From positions 1 to 64,000 of the forward strand of contig JAMQCK010000033.1 of assembly GCA_024196135.1 (NCBI GenBank): a stretch of DNA of 64,000 bases, written 5' to 3'. Positions within the stretch are counted from its first letter, which is position 1, and each line of letters opens with the position of its first letter. The notes below the pieces were generated by a model. That model was not told the origin of the DNA. It searched no databases and worked only from the letters and a program-made list of their open reading frames with translations. The translations under genes and the position numbers were made by a program. This DNA comes from Pleurotus ostreatus/Saccharomyces cerevisiae fusant. Taxonomy: Eukaryota; Opisthokonta. This document shows, in pieces, positions 21,986-34,650 of this stretch.

Positions 21986-24900
21986 GCGCCCGATTCACCG
22001 CGGGATCTTTGACGGCACGAGGCAACAATGCGGTTCATCGTTCGAGGGGTTCCCATTGAGTGGCGCGCCTGCGAGGATCTGCGAAATCGCCGGCGTCGGG
22101 GAGGTTGTCCTCAATCTCGCACTCGATGGACAAGGTCGCGGGGTCGTTAGCTAGGAGTTGCTCGGCGAACGAGCGGCTGGGCGGCCTTGAGCAGTCGAAC
22201 AACGAGCTGTTGATATCCCACGGTACGCACCTTCTATTTTCAGCCATCTTCACCTTTTGACCTCATGTTCGCCGCTTCGGTAAGTCGCGGCCCTCCTGAC
22301 ACCGCTCTTGCATGTACGTGCTCCGCTGGGAAACCGACGCTCTCATCCTACCCCGATATTCAGGGTTCCGCAGTGTCTAGGGGCGCTCAGTGCAGGATCG
22401 GAGGGGAATGCTCCACTTACAGGAAAAATAGGGTACGCTGTCTCGCTCCATCGCCGAAAAGGCTTGACCGACAGAAATGCCCAGGCCGACGAGCCCGTGC
22501 GCATCGGCTGCATTCCGGCGGTATAGGCTCCAGACATCCCACGACACGCAGCCGACGTGCGAGGGCGAAGCCACTTCAGAACGACTTCCGCGCTTGTGTG
22601 GCGTCGTCGAGTAGCGTGCTGGTTCTGGCGCTGACGGTGACCCTCAGCATCCATCTCTGCTGGAGGGACTTCCAGCCATCCAATGTCCCGGGCCACTTGT
22701 AGAGACGTGCACTCAATTGTTTGACCCCTGGTACGCCTATCTTTACTTGTCAGCACCCATTGCCACACATCGCCACTCGACACCCTCGCCACTCACCGAC
22801 ACACGACACACCCGTACATGCCCTCAATTCGTTTTCGCCCATGTTCCAGTTGCCATTCGCCCAGTTTTTCGTTTTTCGGCAGCTCTTTCGCTCAGCGAGG
22901 CGTCAAACTCGCTCGTACGCGTGCTAGAGGGAATCCCTCGCCCCGCTCGTGGGTCTGATCGCGCAGGTCAATCCTCTCGCTACAGGACTGCGAAGATCAC
23001 TCACGTTTTCTAGTATCGCAATTGAGGCGCTTGCGAGCTGCGAACGTATGGCGTCCTTTCTGCCGCGTACTGTTGCCTTTCACTCGCGCGACACCGGCGA
23101 CTCACAGGTCATCGCGCGCCAATCTAGTTTTGGAGGTCGTACTACGCACTGTCGTCAACTTGCATTCTGCTGTTGCATACGCTGGCTTCTGGGCTTGTCA
23201 AGGAGCGATGGCGACGCTTTCGTCGTGTTAGTGTATTCCGGTGAGTTTTCCACACGAAGATCGTCAGACCTGATTTTCGCGCAGAAAGCTCATCGCTGGT
23301 GCGTGTACCGCGCGTACGCCTGGTCTCACTTTTCGGATATCTGAGGTACGTGGTCAGTGGATGCCAAACGGTCATAGAGGATAACATACTCGTACTCAGC
23401 CGAGCGTTCCGACTGTAGGACGCACATCGTACCGGAATCGCCGCTGTACCGCACGGTACGCTTGATTTACAACTGTCCATCCTGAGGAGCTGGAGCCGTG
23501 GCGAGAACGGCGCTGTCTTCGAGGCTTATGATGGGTATGCAGGGCCCTACAGTTGCGCATCGCTGCCGTTCGCGTGAGCTGCGAGCTCTTCGGGCTCGCT
23601 GTCGAGATGTTCACGAGCTGGATAAGCGCCTTGCGCCAGCCTCCTTTCCACCGTTCCAAGCCTGTCTCAGCGAACGCTTGCAGCACACAATCGTTCCTTC
23701 CTACATTTCTCCGCCGTGAGTGTGCGTTACGACGCGAACCCGGACGAGAGACGTACCTCTCAAGCTCAGACGCGGACGCCCCGTCGCCGGAGTCAGATCC
23801 TTCTGCACCCGTCTCGTAGTCTCACCAGGTTGTATAGCATTGCAATATATGATTTCGTTGCTTCATTCGAGGTCGTTTGAGCGCGCGATGGGCTCGTCGG
23901 AGACATCCTGCACGGAGGTGCGGACGAAGGGGCGCGCTTTGCCGCCGCCGCGCCGCCTTGTTCTTGCCTGTCACGCACCTCCTCTCCCTGAGCTCGACTG
24001 GTCAACTCCATCCTTCTCATCCTCTACAATATGCCTTCCTGAACCTTCGACGACTCGTCTAAGAGGGCGCTGCAGTGTACACTGGCTGGGGCTCTACAAT
24101 GACCGAACAAGTCCGATTGATCAGCCGCACGTATGCGCCTCCCCATTGACTCTCCTGGCCGTTCTGAGCGAAGGGAGCTTTTTCAGTGGCTCTTGGTGCG
24201 TCGCAGTACTTCGTACACCGCACGCGAATCCTAACGCTCTGCAGGAATATGCTCCGATCGTCACATCCTCAATTTGCTTGATACACCTGCACATTCGTCC
24301 CTATGCTGTCCCTGCTGTATCCAGCGCGAATCGGCCCCAACAAATGAAGATAGTTCACGCCCTGGAACGATCTCAGACCGTACAAGAGGCTACAGGAGCT
24401 GTATCCAATCCCCCGGCCTGCTACCGCCTTCAACACCATCGTCGCCGACGTCCTCGATACCACCCTTCCAACCAGCGGCTCGTCCACTGAGATCGACGTT
24501 GCACGAAGTACTCCGCTTTCACACCCATTGGACTTACGCGTGATGAAAGACTTGCCCATAACTCTTATACACCTACCTGGAAGCGCTCCACTATGCTCGC
24601 CCCTCGCCACGGCGTTCATTTGTGTAGAGGTAGGTCATGGCCCTCCCACTCCTCTACAATGCTCCCGTGGAGAGCGAGCTCTGGGAGCTAGCGTTACAAG
24701 GTCCTTTGGTGACACGAACTTCAACTCGATGTCACGGTTCGATTTCCATTGTTTCCCGAAAAGGGTAAAATTGCTGACCATTGTTTTCCCAAAGCATGTG
24801 GCAAGCCCTAACGGCCCCTCCCACACAATCCCCGAAGCTGAAAAACTCTTCTCAAGCATGTCGCTCTACTAGCCAGCCCGTCGTCGTTGCGATTATCGGA

Positions 24901-26004
24901 CTGTGGCACAACATCTGTTCACGTTGCCCTCGACGGTTGACTCTTCGGCGCAGTCTTCCTCGCCAAGGTGCAGCCCCACATCATGACTGTGGACGCTGTA
25001 ACGTGTACTGTCCATGCTGTCTATGCACCGACAAGAGCGCTGACGAGCATCCAGGCTCAGCCGCGAAATCCACCCGCTCCCGCATCTACCAATGGGAGCA
25101 CGTCTGCCACCCACATCGCGGACATTACGTCGCCTACATCACAGGGTCGACGCCGCCCCCTGTTGCTGCACGCGCTACGACTCCAAAGTCCCTCCGGCAC
25201 GCGCACGCTCCTCGCTGCGCCTCCGGTCTACTATGCCTACTTCTGGTGACGCGGCCTCACGAATCATTTCCTCGGGGCGCCGCAGCATATCCTGCCCGCA
25301 TTCGGTGCGCGCTCGACGTACGTGGTCCAATGAGCGCGCGGCGATTCGTCGCCCGAGCTGGCTCGATTCGGTCTCTCGCCCTGGGCCCAGGTATCTTATC
25401 TGATATTATTAAGCGCCGCCTGCCGCATTAGGCCCGAAAGACGTCGAGGGATGGCCAGGGCGCTGGGCGCCGACCCCGACGCTGGTCTCGGCGGGTATAC
25501 CCTCATCCTCGGGGCATTCCCGCCAGCGCCTCGAGCCCCCCTACGAGGTCGTCGACGCCGACAGGGTGCAGTCTCTGGGACCAGCAGTGGGGCGGTGCAG
25601 GCAGCCGCGTCGCATACGGGGTCCGATATTGCATGTGCGCCGGGGCACCTGCCTCTGCACGATCCCCTCCTCAAGCGGAGCGCGCCCGTATTTCTGGGGC
25701 ACGGGGCGAGGGCATCGAGGTGACCCTTTGTGGCGCAGCGGTGTCTGGAGGACGCGGGAGTTTTTCTGGAGGGGCATTTTTCGCACCGTGCGGAATTTCG
25801 CCCCGCGCCTTGACGACCGCGTGGCGTCGTACTTTTTAAGCGCAGCTTGAACGCGGATCCGTCTTTCCTCCATCCCCCACTTTCGCCCTTCCCCCCTTTC
25901 TGTTGTGCCCGGCGCTCGCGCTGTCCTCGCCTGCGCTGGTACATACAGATAGTGCTACCTTGTATCTTCTGTAATACCTGTCACGTTCATACCTTACGAC
26001 CGTC
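21986..26004. other. 4 kb stretch without a clear gene
   Basis: Many splice-site-like junctions but no exon chain longer than two small exons that keeps a frame. The best plus-strand islands are at 22035-22250, 23550-23720 and 24060-24135. The sequence reads like mutated coding DNA rather than simple intergenic sequence. The last 150 nt are the CT-rich promoter side of the gene at 26005. No transposon ends were seen. Confidence 0.3.
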
Positions 26005-26974
26005 ATGCGCTTTTGCGACCCCGCCATCGCCAGTCACGGCGGTGTGAAGCCTCTGATCACCTTCTACGACGGGGTAAGTCCCCACACTGCACGCCCGACG
26101 CTCTGTACTGACTCCTCTTGCCCAGGGTGCGGTCACCACCGTGCTCACCAGCAATGTCGTCGCGGCCGGACCGCTTCCCAGCAACGCCGGAGTGGCGATC
26201 GCTACCTCCTCTCCGGTACGTCCCCTGGATTTTCAAGCTAGATCGCCCGCTAACGCACGTACAGGATGCATCCCAGCCGGCTCCCGCTCCAGACGCAGAG
26301 GTCGCCCACGATGAGGAGGTCGCCGCGGGCGCGCTCTTCGACGACGCCCGGTCCACGGCGGAGTCCGATGACGTGACCACCCAGGTGAGCATTTTCACCA
26401 ATTCGTCCTTGCAGAGTACTGACTCGCCGCCTAGTCCATCACCGACGCTGACTACGATCGCCCCGACGCTCCCCTCACTGCCCACGACGACGACTACGCC
26501 TTTGGCGCCCAGGTCGACGAAGCCCCCAACATGGACGAGGTCCGCGCGGCGACCAAAGATTTCGAGGACCTGCTCGATGATGGAGCGTCGATCTACTCGA
26601 CGTCCTCGGTCGACTCCGCTGATTCCTCGACGTCGTACTCCTCGTCCATCACTTCACTTGAGTACGCCTCAACCGTCGCCGGGCCTGCGGCGGCATCCCC
26701 CGCAGCTCAGATCGCGGCGGCCTCTCCCACGGCCCAGATTGCGTCGGCTTCGACCGCCTCTCTGGCGTCCACCGTCTCCGCGGCTTCCACGAGCTCGTCG
26801 GCCTCCGCGGCCAGTACCTCGTCCAACGCGAGCGCGGTCTCCACCCCCGCGACCTCGCCCTCTCTCAGCATCCAGGCACTTGAGAGCGAGGACGAGTGCT
26901 GGGTAGACGAGTTTGGACTCCTGCACGGCCCTGTGCAGGACTCCCTGCGCACCCGGCGCGTGCGCCGTGCGTGA
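26005..26974 (+). CDS. Ser/Ala/Thr-rich acidic orphan protein, 272 aa
   Basis: Four phase-0 exons: 26005-26073, 26126-26215, 26265-26384, 26435-26974. It starts MRFCDPAIASHGGVKPLITF and then has GAVTTVLTSNVVAAG. The middle is acidic, with DADYDRPDAPLTAHDDDYAF and EVRAATKDFEDLLDDG. This leads into a long Ser/Ala/Thr region (about residues 150-235), and the protein ends ESEDECWVDEFGLLHGP followed by a basic RTRRVRRA. It lacks a signal peptide and a hydrophobic C-terminus, so the Ser/Thr region is not obviously a secreted mucin. No family recognised. The four compatible introns support it. Confidence 0.6.
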
Positions 26975-27609
26975 GGAGTTTGCGACGAGCGACCGGGGCC
27001 CCTCGCGTAGGCGACGCGAGGGGACCTTCCGCTGAGGACAGTACCGAAAGTCCTGGGCTGCGAGGTATGTCCCCGCGCGGGGCAACCAGAGGGCTACCCC
27101 CTCCTGCAGGCTAGGAGCATGTACAACAAGCGGCTTGATATCTTGCCCACTCACGAAGCTTCACGATGTTACTTACCATACACACCGTCGCTATCTACCG
27201 TACTACTCCTCGCACCTGCTATACTTGCCTCGCATACGCTATGTCGCCCTGCGCCCGGACCCACACACCATGTACTAGTATATCCTTGTCTGTTTCTGTG
27301 TCGGGTCCCTACTTATCTGTAATATATATCGCATACGCACTGTGCAGATCCAGTGCTCCATGGATTCAATGCCATGACTGATAATCTCTGTTTGCTGCGA
27401 ATCCTGAAGAGCTGGCATTGCGAACATCTAGAAATCCCGAAAGGAGAACAGCGGAAGATCCGCCCGCTCTGTCGAATCAATCGCGACGAATTCTTTCCAG
27501 ATTGCACTGCAGGAAAGCGCAATTCACGCTCCAAAGTGGAACGCCAGGTTCACATAAATATACGAATACAACAACTCGGTCTCTCTCAATACCGTCCCAC
27601 AACCGACTG

Positions 27610-28890
27610 CTAGACGACCTCCCATTCCCCATCCGCGCCATTCCCGTCATCCCGCGCCCCCGCCAGCGCGCGCTCGAACGCGGCGAGCTCGGCGTCGGAG
27701 ATCATGAAGTGTTCTTCCTCCTCGTCATCGTCCGTGTCGGCTGGGTAAGTTGGGCGATAGCTCGTGCGAGCTGCCCCGAAGGTCAGACGGCAGCTCTCGC
27801 GGGGTGCGCCGAAGGCATAGGGCCCGTTATCCGCCGCACAGGACTGGAAGTCGGGCAGTTCTTCGCCCTCAAAATCCGTTCCAAAGGTTGCCCCATGCCC
27901 CTCGTCATGCATCGAGAAATACTCGAGACCGTCAGTGTCCTCCGGATACCCAAGTTCATCGCCATCGTCCGGATACCCCTCATCCGCGCGCGCCGCCGCC
28001 TCGAGCTGCACCATCTCGTCGTCCACCTCGTACTCGAGCTCGTCCATGTCGCGCTCCATCGCGTCGATCTCGGCCTCCAATTCCTCCATGTCGTTCGGCG
28101 CGTCGCTCTCATTGAGATGGGTCTCAACCTGTGCGATCCGTGCCGCACGAGCAGCCTCCTCCCGAGCAGCCGCTTCGCTCGCCTCCCTCGCCCGCCGCGC
28201 CATCTCCACCTCGCGCGCGCACGCTAGGAGAGCTTTCTGGCACAGCGTCTTCGGCTGCTTGATCCTAAGCATCCGCTCGAGGGCCGCCAGGCGCTCCCGC
28301 CTCGACTGACTGCCGCCGCGCTTCAGCTCCGCGATCTCTTCCCGCGTGTACTCGTAGCCATGTCGGCGGGCATGCGCTTCCTGCGCGCGTGCCTCCGCCT
28401 TGCGGTCCTGATACACCGCGTACCCGAACCCGATCGTGAAGTCGTAGCGCGCGCGGCGGAGGTGGAGGCGGGCGTGGGCGCGGAGGCGGAGGACGGGGGA
28501 GAGGGTGGGGTTGGTGATGATGGCTAACTTCGCGCTGTCAAAGGAGTCTTGCGTCCAGTTGGCTTGCTGCAAGGCGAGAGGGTCAGAGGTCGTGAGGGAA
28601 AGAGGGATCAGTGCACGTACCTTCTCGTCCTCGAAGGAGGGGTGGAATACCGTGGCAGAGTAGGGTGGCAGAGGCTGAACAAGTGTAGCATCGTCGATAG
28701 ACCAGGTACCGGTGGTTGCAGGCTGAGGGGATATTGCATTGAGTGGCTTGTCCTGTTCAAGTCCACGAAGCCAACGCAGCGTCTGTGAGCGTAGTGGGTT
28801 CAGCTCCCGCCATTCAAAGAAGATGTTCACGCACCTGCCGATCCAATTCAGCATCCCTTGCATTTCTGCCCCACCCCATCCGAGCAACAT
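27610..28890 (-). CDS. Orphan family protein, coiled coil and acidic tail, about 408 aa
   Basis: Two exons (28890-28621, 28566-27610) with a 54-nt in-frame intron. Exon 1 ends in VFHPSFEDEK. Exon 2 opens QANWTQDSFD and reaches RLHLRRARYDF and GYAVYQDRK. This is the family module, but here it runs on without an intron. Next come YEYTREEIAELKRGG, a long Arg/Ala/Glu coiled coil (about residues 170-270), and an acidic region with EELEAEIDAMERDMDELEYE. The protein ends GEWEVV, like the gene at 8661 (EEDWVV). The start at 28890 is uncertain because the first 30 codons (MLLGWGGAEM...) are atypical. No known domain; function unknown. Confidence 0.65.
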   Translation of the reverse strand: MLLGWGGAEMQGMLNWIGRCVNIFFEWRELNPLRSQTLRWLRGLEQDKPLNAISPQPATTGTWSIDDATLVQPLPPYSATVFHPSFEDEKVRALIPLSLTTSDPLALQQANWTQDSFDSAKLAIITNPTLSPVLRLRAHARLHLRRARYDFTIGFGYAVYQDRKAEARAQEAHARRHGYEYTREEIAELKRGGSQSRRERLAALERMLRIKQPKTLCQKALLACAREVEMARRAREASEAAAREEAARAARIAQVETHLNESDAPNDMEELEAEIDAMERDMDELEYEVDDEMVQLEAAARADEGYPDDGDELGYPEDTDGLEYFSMHDEGHGATFGTDFEGEELPDFQSCAADNGPYAFGAPRESCRLTFGAARTSYRPTYPADTDDDEEEEHFMISDAELAAFERALAGARDDGNGADGEWEVV

Positions 28891-31800
28891 CTTCCGATTC
28901 CATAACGTTTGACGGGGAGCAAAAGGATTCCAGATGGGCGATCAAGATAAGTGTGAAAGAGATGGACAAAGCGCACGAGATTACAACGCTGAAAGGGGAG
29001 CACAGGCCACCCACGTGAGCAGGCCTATCGCTACATGTCACAGGGCATAATCCGGCCCCTCCCAACTCCGACTGCGCCCCGCCACCTTCGCAACTGCCAT
29101 CAACTACCTTCCGGGGAAAGGGTGAGAGGTGGGAACACGAGGCAGTCACGGGATCGGAACGTGTTTAGGATCCGCGGGAGTCCGATTATCGGGATCAATG
29201 CCGCTGTTTTGGATGTCTGACGTGCCTAAGGGATTGACGGCAAGCCGCACTGTAAAGGCGAAGAGCAGCGAGCGAGTGAGTGGCGAAGAGAGAGCTGGGA
29301 AAGATCTGAAGTTCACCTGTCTATACAGTCTGACCGTGGCATCTCCGCGCTGTGGCGACAGGAATGAAGGCGCCTGGCGCCCGCGCTCGAAAAACCTTTT
29401 GTGGCAAGTTAGCGTATGCTGGGGCAGACACTCCGTGAGCGCGCGCGGTTTGTCAATGCAGCGAAACTGATTGGTTGGTCTTAGTAGGCCACGTACCCTC
29501 AGCGCTGCATCTACAAGTCCCCGGCCTCGTACCTATGTGCATTTCTCCTTTGACGGGCCTCTCCGCCTTCGGCTTGATCGAAGCGGTGACTGTGTTCGGG
29601 CTGGAGGTGCTGGAATCCTCTTGTATAAACCTGCCCGCCCTTCGTGTATCCAGCTGCCGGAGAGATCAACGAGGCAACAGATGAAGCTGCGCGGTCATGC
29701 GAACCTTCGCTTGTTGGGTCCCGAGTGCTCTTCCAGCGCTGCAAGAGAGTACATCGGTTGCCTGGTGCGGGTGGCTTTAATTATAGTCTTGTGTTCCAGA
29801 GACGTACCAAGAGCGTAGAAGACTTGAGGTGCGTCGTCGGTTGTCGTTGAGCGAGGTAAGCCTGAGTTGAGCTGTGGGCCTGCACAGTAAGTAACCATAC
29901 TACTGAGCAGGAGAGCTGGCTCAAAACCAACACAAACAGCATCCTCGTCCTTACGATCCGATGCGCAGCGCCTTCTCTACGTCGATAAACAGACTTGGAC
30001 CTACACGACTCGCCGGGGCTAGTCGAGGAGACCACTGCACTGTGGCACGATGGTCATCGATATTCATCGGTCGACGAGGCTTAACATCGTCGCTGTGCCA
30101 TCCTCGCGAGGATCTTCATCCTGTCCGAAGGTGTGAGCTTCCCCCGTCTTAGGTGTGAGCTTCATTTCGACTACTGCATAGCTGCTGGACTGCCGGAGGA
30201 GTCTACGTTCGTCGGAAGATCGGTGAGTATAGCAGTGATTCATGTATCCCCCTCCACTTACGTTGCAATATCCAGAGCTTAGACGAGGACGGAACAGGCG
30301 AGGACGAGCCTCGGGTCTTGCAGACTGCAGTAGCCGTGGCCGCTTAGAGAACGCTGGTCGACCATTCCAGCCTCATAGGCGATGTTGCTTCATCACGTTC
30401 AATGCCAATCAGAGTCTTCGAGGAGCTCAGAGAGATCATTGAACGTCAGGCAAGGATGCGCGGGGCAGTCCCTTCGGGTGATCGTGGAAGTAAGTCAACG
30501 GGCGCCGCTTTGCCGTGATGGCTCCTTGTTCCGTTCTCTCATGGTCTTTCGGGCTCGTTCTTGTCCTTGACCTCGACTTCGGCCATCGCGCTTCATGCTG
30601 CTCTAACCCAACGGACATCTCAGTCTTGATAAGACTGGCAGTCGGAGCCGCGAGCGAAAGCAGAGAGACTCGTCGCAATCTTGTGATCGACAACGCGCTG
30701 GATGTTTTGGGCGTGGCAGCCTGCTCTGTCGCCTTGCGGACCCCTTAGAGAGAGTCAAGAATATCTTGACTGTACTGGTGCGTCTCCGTGTGCAATCTAT
30801 TCGAATTCGAACGCTGATATGCGCGCAGGGTGTAGGACGTACTAGGATGATCGAGGAGTTTACTGGCTCGCCCAAATATCCAAGCACTAATTCCCTCCAT
30901 GTAAGACCCCAAGCACGTTCAATATACACATTGAGCCCTCTCATAAAATGGGCGACACCTATCCGTGCTCTATCATCCAGACCCGGCAGTAATGAAGCAA
31001 GCTGTGGCGCCACCAACGTCGTATCCTCAATCTTCATAGAACATCTCTGGCCAGGATGCGTTGGTGTGCGTCTTTATCTATTCTGCCCTCAAAGAGGAGA
31101 TTGAATCGTGCGCATCATGTAGACGTTCTGACGGCTTGATTATGACGAAGAGCGCTATCACGCAGACCTCCGTCTCGCCACTATCCACCCACGATCCCTA
31201 GTCCAGCCACCCGAAAACATGGACCGCGTACTCTACACATCCCTTCTAGTCAGTGCGAACACTCATACGCCAGCTTAATCTTCATAACAGTCGAGCGAGG
31301 TCGACGGGACTGGCCGTCCCGTCAGAGATCCTGTAGCAGGCGCTCTCCCCTCGGTTCATGTTCGTCTGCTTGACCACTCCCCACGCATCTTGCTCCCCGG
31401 CTCACGCATATCTCACTCAACCTGGAACATATCCTCAGCGCGCTTCCACTGTCGCAGGAATTTCCCTCACTGACTTGCATACCCAGCGACGGGGGATGGC
31501 CCAATCCAGCGATCTAGAGTCAGCGAAGGAGAGACTCCCCGCATCTCATGCGGATCAGGCGTCGAGGGTATGACGTCCTCACGTTCCTGACTGGGCATGT
31601 CGTCCTCTTTTCTGCGTGCTCGTTGGGGCCTCCACTGCGGCGAGCTGGCCTTCAGCTCTGCGGTTGATTGCAGGATGAGGCTGGGTACGTAGACATGATA
31701 TATCGAGGTGGCGTTCACGTTGACGAGGGGCGACGAGGGGCGCGATAGCATCGGTCGCGGAACACATGGGATACGCGGAGTACAGGTCTGCACGATTGCA

Positions 31801-32343
31801 CTCCTGGAATATCACAAAATCACCTCCATTCCCGCGCCATCACATACGCAGCCTCGTGTACAGCGCGTCGATATCGAAGCCCACACGAACTGCGACATAG
31901 GCTCGCCATCCGACGGCAAATGCAAAACTCGTCGCTGGGGTACGGGATTGCCCTTCGATGTGGGATGCGGGACTGTCACTGGCTGAACGACGCGGGATTG
32001 TCGCTCGGCGTGAACTGCGAGGTCGGCGCGGAATCATCTTCACCATCTGTGTTCGGCCACCATCGTCCGACCTCCCATTGTTCTTCATTCCAGATTAGGC
32101 CCTCGAAATTTGCGAATGACAGTCGGGATCCACGTCCACCCTCTCGCGCCCAGGTTCTCCCGCCCCGGTTTCCCGGTTCTCCTCCGATTCTCCTGCCCCG
32201 CGCCGAGATCTCTCTGCCCCGGACTCCTGGTTCGTGTTCCCCGCCTCATGTGCACAACATTCTGCGTTTTGACTTGTTTGTCCGCAGATGTTGATCTGTT
32301 TGCTGCTGGCCTTGATGTGATTGCGCGTCGTGCTTTCGGCGCC
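28891..32343. other. 3.4 kb stretch of decayed or unrecognised sequence
   Basis: No complete gene. Coding-like islands include plus 29640-29760, plus 30385-30480 (containing IRVFEELREIIERQARMRG) and minus 31037-30840 (starting MKIEDTTLVAPQLASLLPGL). They do not join into one frame. At 31720-31745 there is a short CGACGAGGGG repeat, and at 32140-32240 a C/T-rich imperfect repeat of CCGGTTCTCC-like units. Confidence 0.3.
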
Positions 32344-32351
32344 TTTATATA
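32344..32351. promoter_or_regulatory. TATA-like box TTTATATA, orientation unclear
   Basis: The minus strand reads TATATAAAGGCGC, identical over 13 nt to the box at 5692. On the plus strand it lies about 430 nt before the ATG at 32783, which would need a long leader. Confidence 0.35.
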
Positions 32352-32782
32352 GATGGGCCGCGGGCCTTCTAGAGAGCGTTTGCTAATCCCCCTTTGCGCT
32401 TTGCCCATCGGCCGCTTTTCAGGCCGTCGTCGTTTGGTGGCTGTCCCGCGCGTCTGACTGTCGGTCATCCCCGTCTGACTTCGGGCCGCTCGACTCGACT
32501 TCATCGCCGTCCCGAACTTGGTCACTTGGCCATCGTCGCGCGGTCGCTCGACTGTCGACTGTTGACTCCTCGTCCACCTCGTTCACCGTCATCGCCGGCT
32601 GGGCCGCGCGTTCCAAACCTCGACGCCGGCCCTCGCACTTGAGCTCTCAACGGCTCGAGGGCCTGCTCCGGAAGCGATAGCACTCGCCTCAACGGCGTCT
32701 GCAACGACAATCCCCAACCTTCTTCCCTCCTCAGCGACTAGACCTCTTCCCCGGCCTCTCTTCCCCCGGATTCACGTTCGCC

Positions 32783-34075
32783 ATGCCCGTCTACATGCGC
32801 GGCACCTCTCGCCGCACTCCAGACCGCCGCTACGTCCCCTTCACCCCATCTCCCCTTCGTACAAGCTCGATCACGAGAACGGACACGGTGTGCAGCTCGC
32901 TGGGAGCACGGGGGACATCGCAGCCTGAAGCGGTGACCTACGCTGCTCCTCCGGTTGCCAACTGCATGACGGCCCAAATTGTAACTTGCACGGTGCCTCA
33001 GCTTGCGCCTCGCGCGGTTGGGAAGATGCTCATGAACGAGGGCGGAGATATTGGTGACGACGACGACGATCTCCTCAACGATCCAGAATTCCTCAATGAC
33101 CTCACCGACTTCGTGAACGGCGAGGACGAGGACGATGCGAGGCCCTCGTTGAGCCGTATGACCCTCTTCAAGGAGCAGCCCGACACATTTGCTTCATTTG
33201 AGCGTTCTTATAGTGTGGTGCGTGCTCTCTAGAGCTTAAAATCGCTTACGCTAATACTGTTCGCACAGTGCGCGGAATGGCACGAGAAAGAAATGGCCGA
33301 GTTCCAGGACAAGCGAGAGAAGGGCCTGCCGCTCGTCGACGACATCGACGCCTACCACCGTGTGCACGGGCATCGTGCCCGCTGCGCTTTTAGCGCCCGT
33401 GACAGTGGTGACTTCACAAAATACCAGGCGCGCAAGGTGCGTACTCCTCCTGTTCTGGTGCTTCGCGGGAGTGCGATGGCTGACCCGATACGCATTCAGG
33501 CAAGAGCTCAGGCGGAGGCAGAGGCGGAGGCACGCGCGTGGCTTGCGAGCGGTGGTGCCGTCGACGAGGCGGCGCGGCGCGCGCGACTTCGCGCACTGAG
33601 GAGGGAGGACAGGAGCCACCCCGTTTACCGGAATCGCCAGACCTGGAAGCGGAGGTACGAGGCGAAGAAGGCCGCGGAGGTAGCGAAGGCGAGGGCGGAG
33701 GAGAAGCTAGCTCAGGAGCGGAGCGAGATGTCTGAGGAGGAGGCCAAAAAGAGGGCGGAGGCGGAGATGGCTAGGAAGGCGAGGGCGGACAAGCGGGCCT
33801 GCGATCGGGCTAAGAAGGATGCGGAGCGCGCGCGCAAGCTCGCCCATGCCTTCCCGATCTCGGAGAAGGAGAACGTTCCCGCACGACCGGCGAAGGAGCA
33901 AGAGAATGGCACTGCGAAGACCGGGCAGTCGAAGCGCCAGCGCCTTCCTGCGCAAAAGCCCACACGGCCCGCTCTCCTTGGAATTGGAAGGCCCGGCCGC
34001 CTGCGCCCCCTGCCGCAGAAGCCCACGCCGCCTACCCTTTCTCAGCGCAATATCCTTGGCTTTCTGAAGCGCTAG
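32783..34075 (+). CDS. Orphan family protein with ARK exon module, 392 aa
   Basis: Three phase-0 exons: 32783-33217, 33269-33436, 33500-34075. The second intron is 63 nt and in frame, so reading through it would add 21 residues; its position just after YQARK matches the family and supports splicing. Residues 1-60 include RRYVPFTPSPLRTSS. Residues 85-130 are acidic (GDDDDDLLND). Exon 1 ends DTFASFERSYSV. Exon 2 (56 codons) contains RVHGHRARCAFSARDSGDF and KYQARK. Exon 3 is a highly basic Lys/Arg/Ala/Glu coiled coil, then a Pro/Lys tail with QKPTRPALLGIGRPGR and a final LSQRNILGFLKR, which may bind DNA or be nuclear. The module match is weaker than in other members. Function unknown. Confidence 0.7.
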
Positions 34076-34308
34076 ATGCTATGGTAGTCCGGGACCGCAT
34101 CATCGGTGGACTGGGGCTCTCGTGACTGGTGCATGCATCCTGCGGTCACGCTGGCTGTGGTCTGAGATCACTGTCGGGATCGTGCTCTTGTTCGTATTTA
34201 TTCTGGCATGTATATTCAAAAAGACCGTTGCTATCCGTTGCTTGTAACCCGCTTCATACCGTACATACTGACCAATAACATATTTGTGCTCTCCATCTGA
34301 CTTGTGCG

Positions 34309-34650
34309 TTAACCGATGAGCGATACTTGTAAGACGCTTACGCTCGTCATCACTAAAGCGTCGAAAAGCGCCTCCCCGAGTTCGGGGACACGTCTTCCCA
34401 TAATTACGACCAGCCTCAGCTTTGAAAGGCTGGGCAATTGCACCATAAGCAGGGTCATTAGGGCGTTTTCCTGTGAGACCCCGTAAAGTGTTACGATCTC
34501 AGCAAAGCCACGAATTCGTCTCAGTCGTTTCAACACAACGAGAAGTGTGTACATATTCAAAGAGACGAGCGCGGCGTAAAGTCGTGTGCGCTCGCGTCGA
34601 TCCCGAGACGAACTCGGCTCCGGCAGTTTCCGGGGTTCGGCTACCACCAC
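34309..34650 (-). pseudogene. Fragment of an F-box/LRR-type gene
   Basis: The translated minus strand matches the middle of the F-box protein at 37345. RTRLYAALVSLN corresponds to ERLYAILQESPH; then LMTLLMVQLPSLSKLRLVVI and VPELGEALFDALVMTS correspond to LPLLLTQLPGLAKLELIVST and SPDLGDALVDALAATS. Only about 110 residues of similarity remain. The F-box start and the LRR end are missing, and the frame ends soon after. It is a truncated paralogue, 3 kb from the intact gene and in the opposite orientation. Confidence 0.7.
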
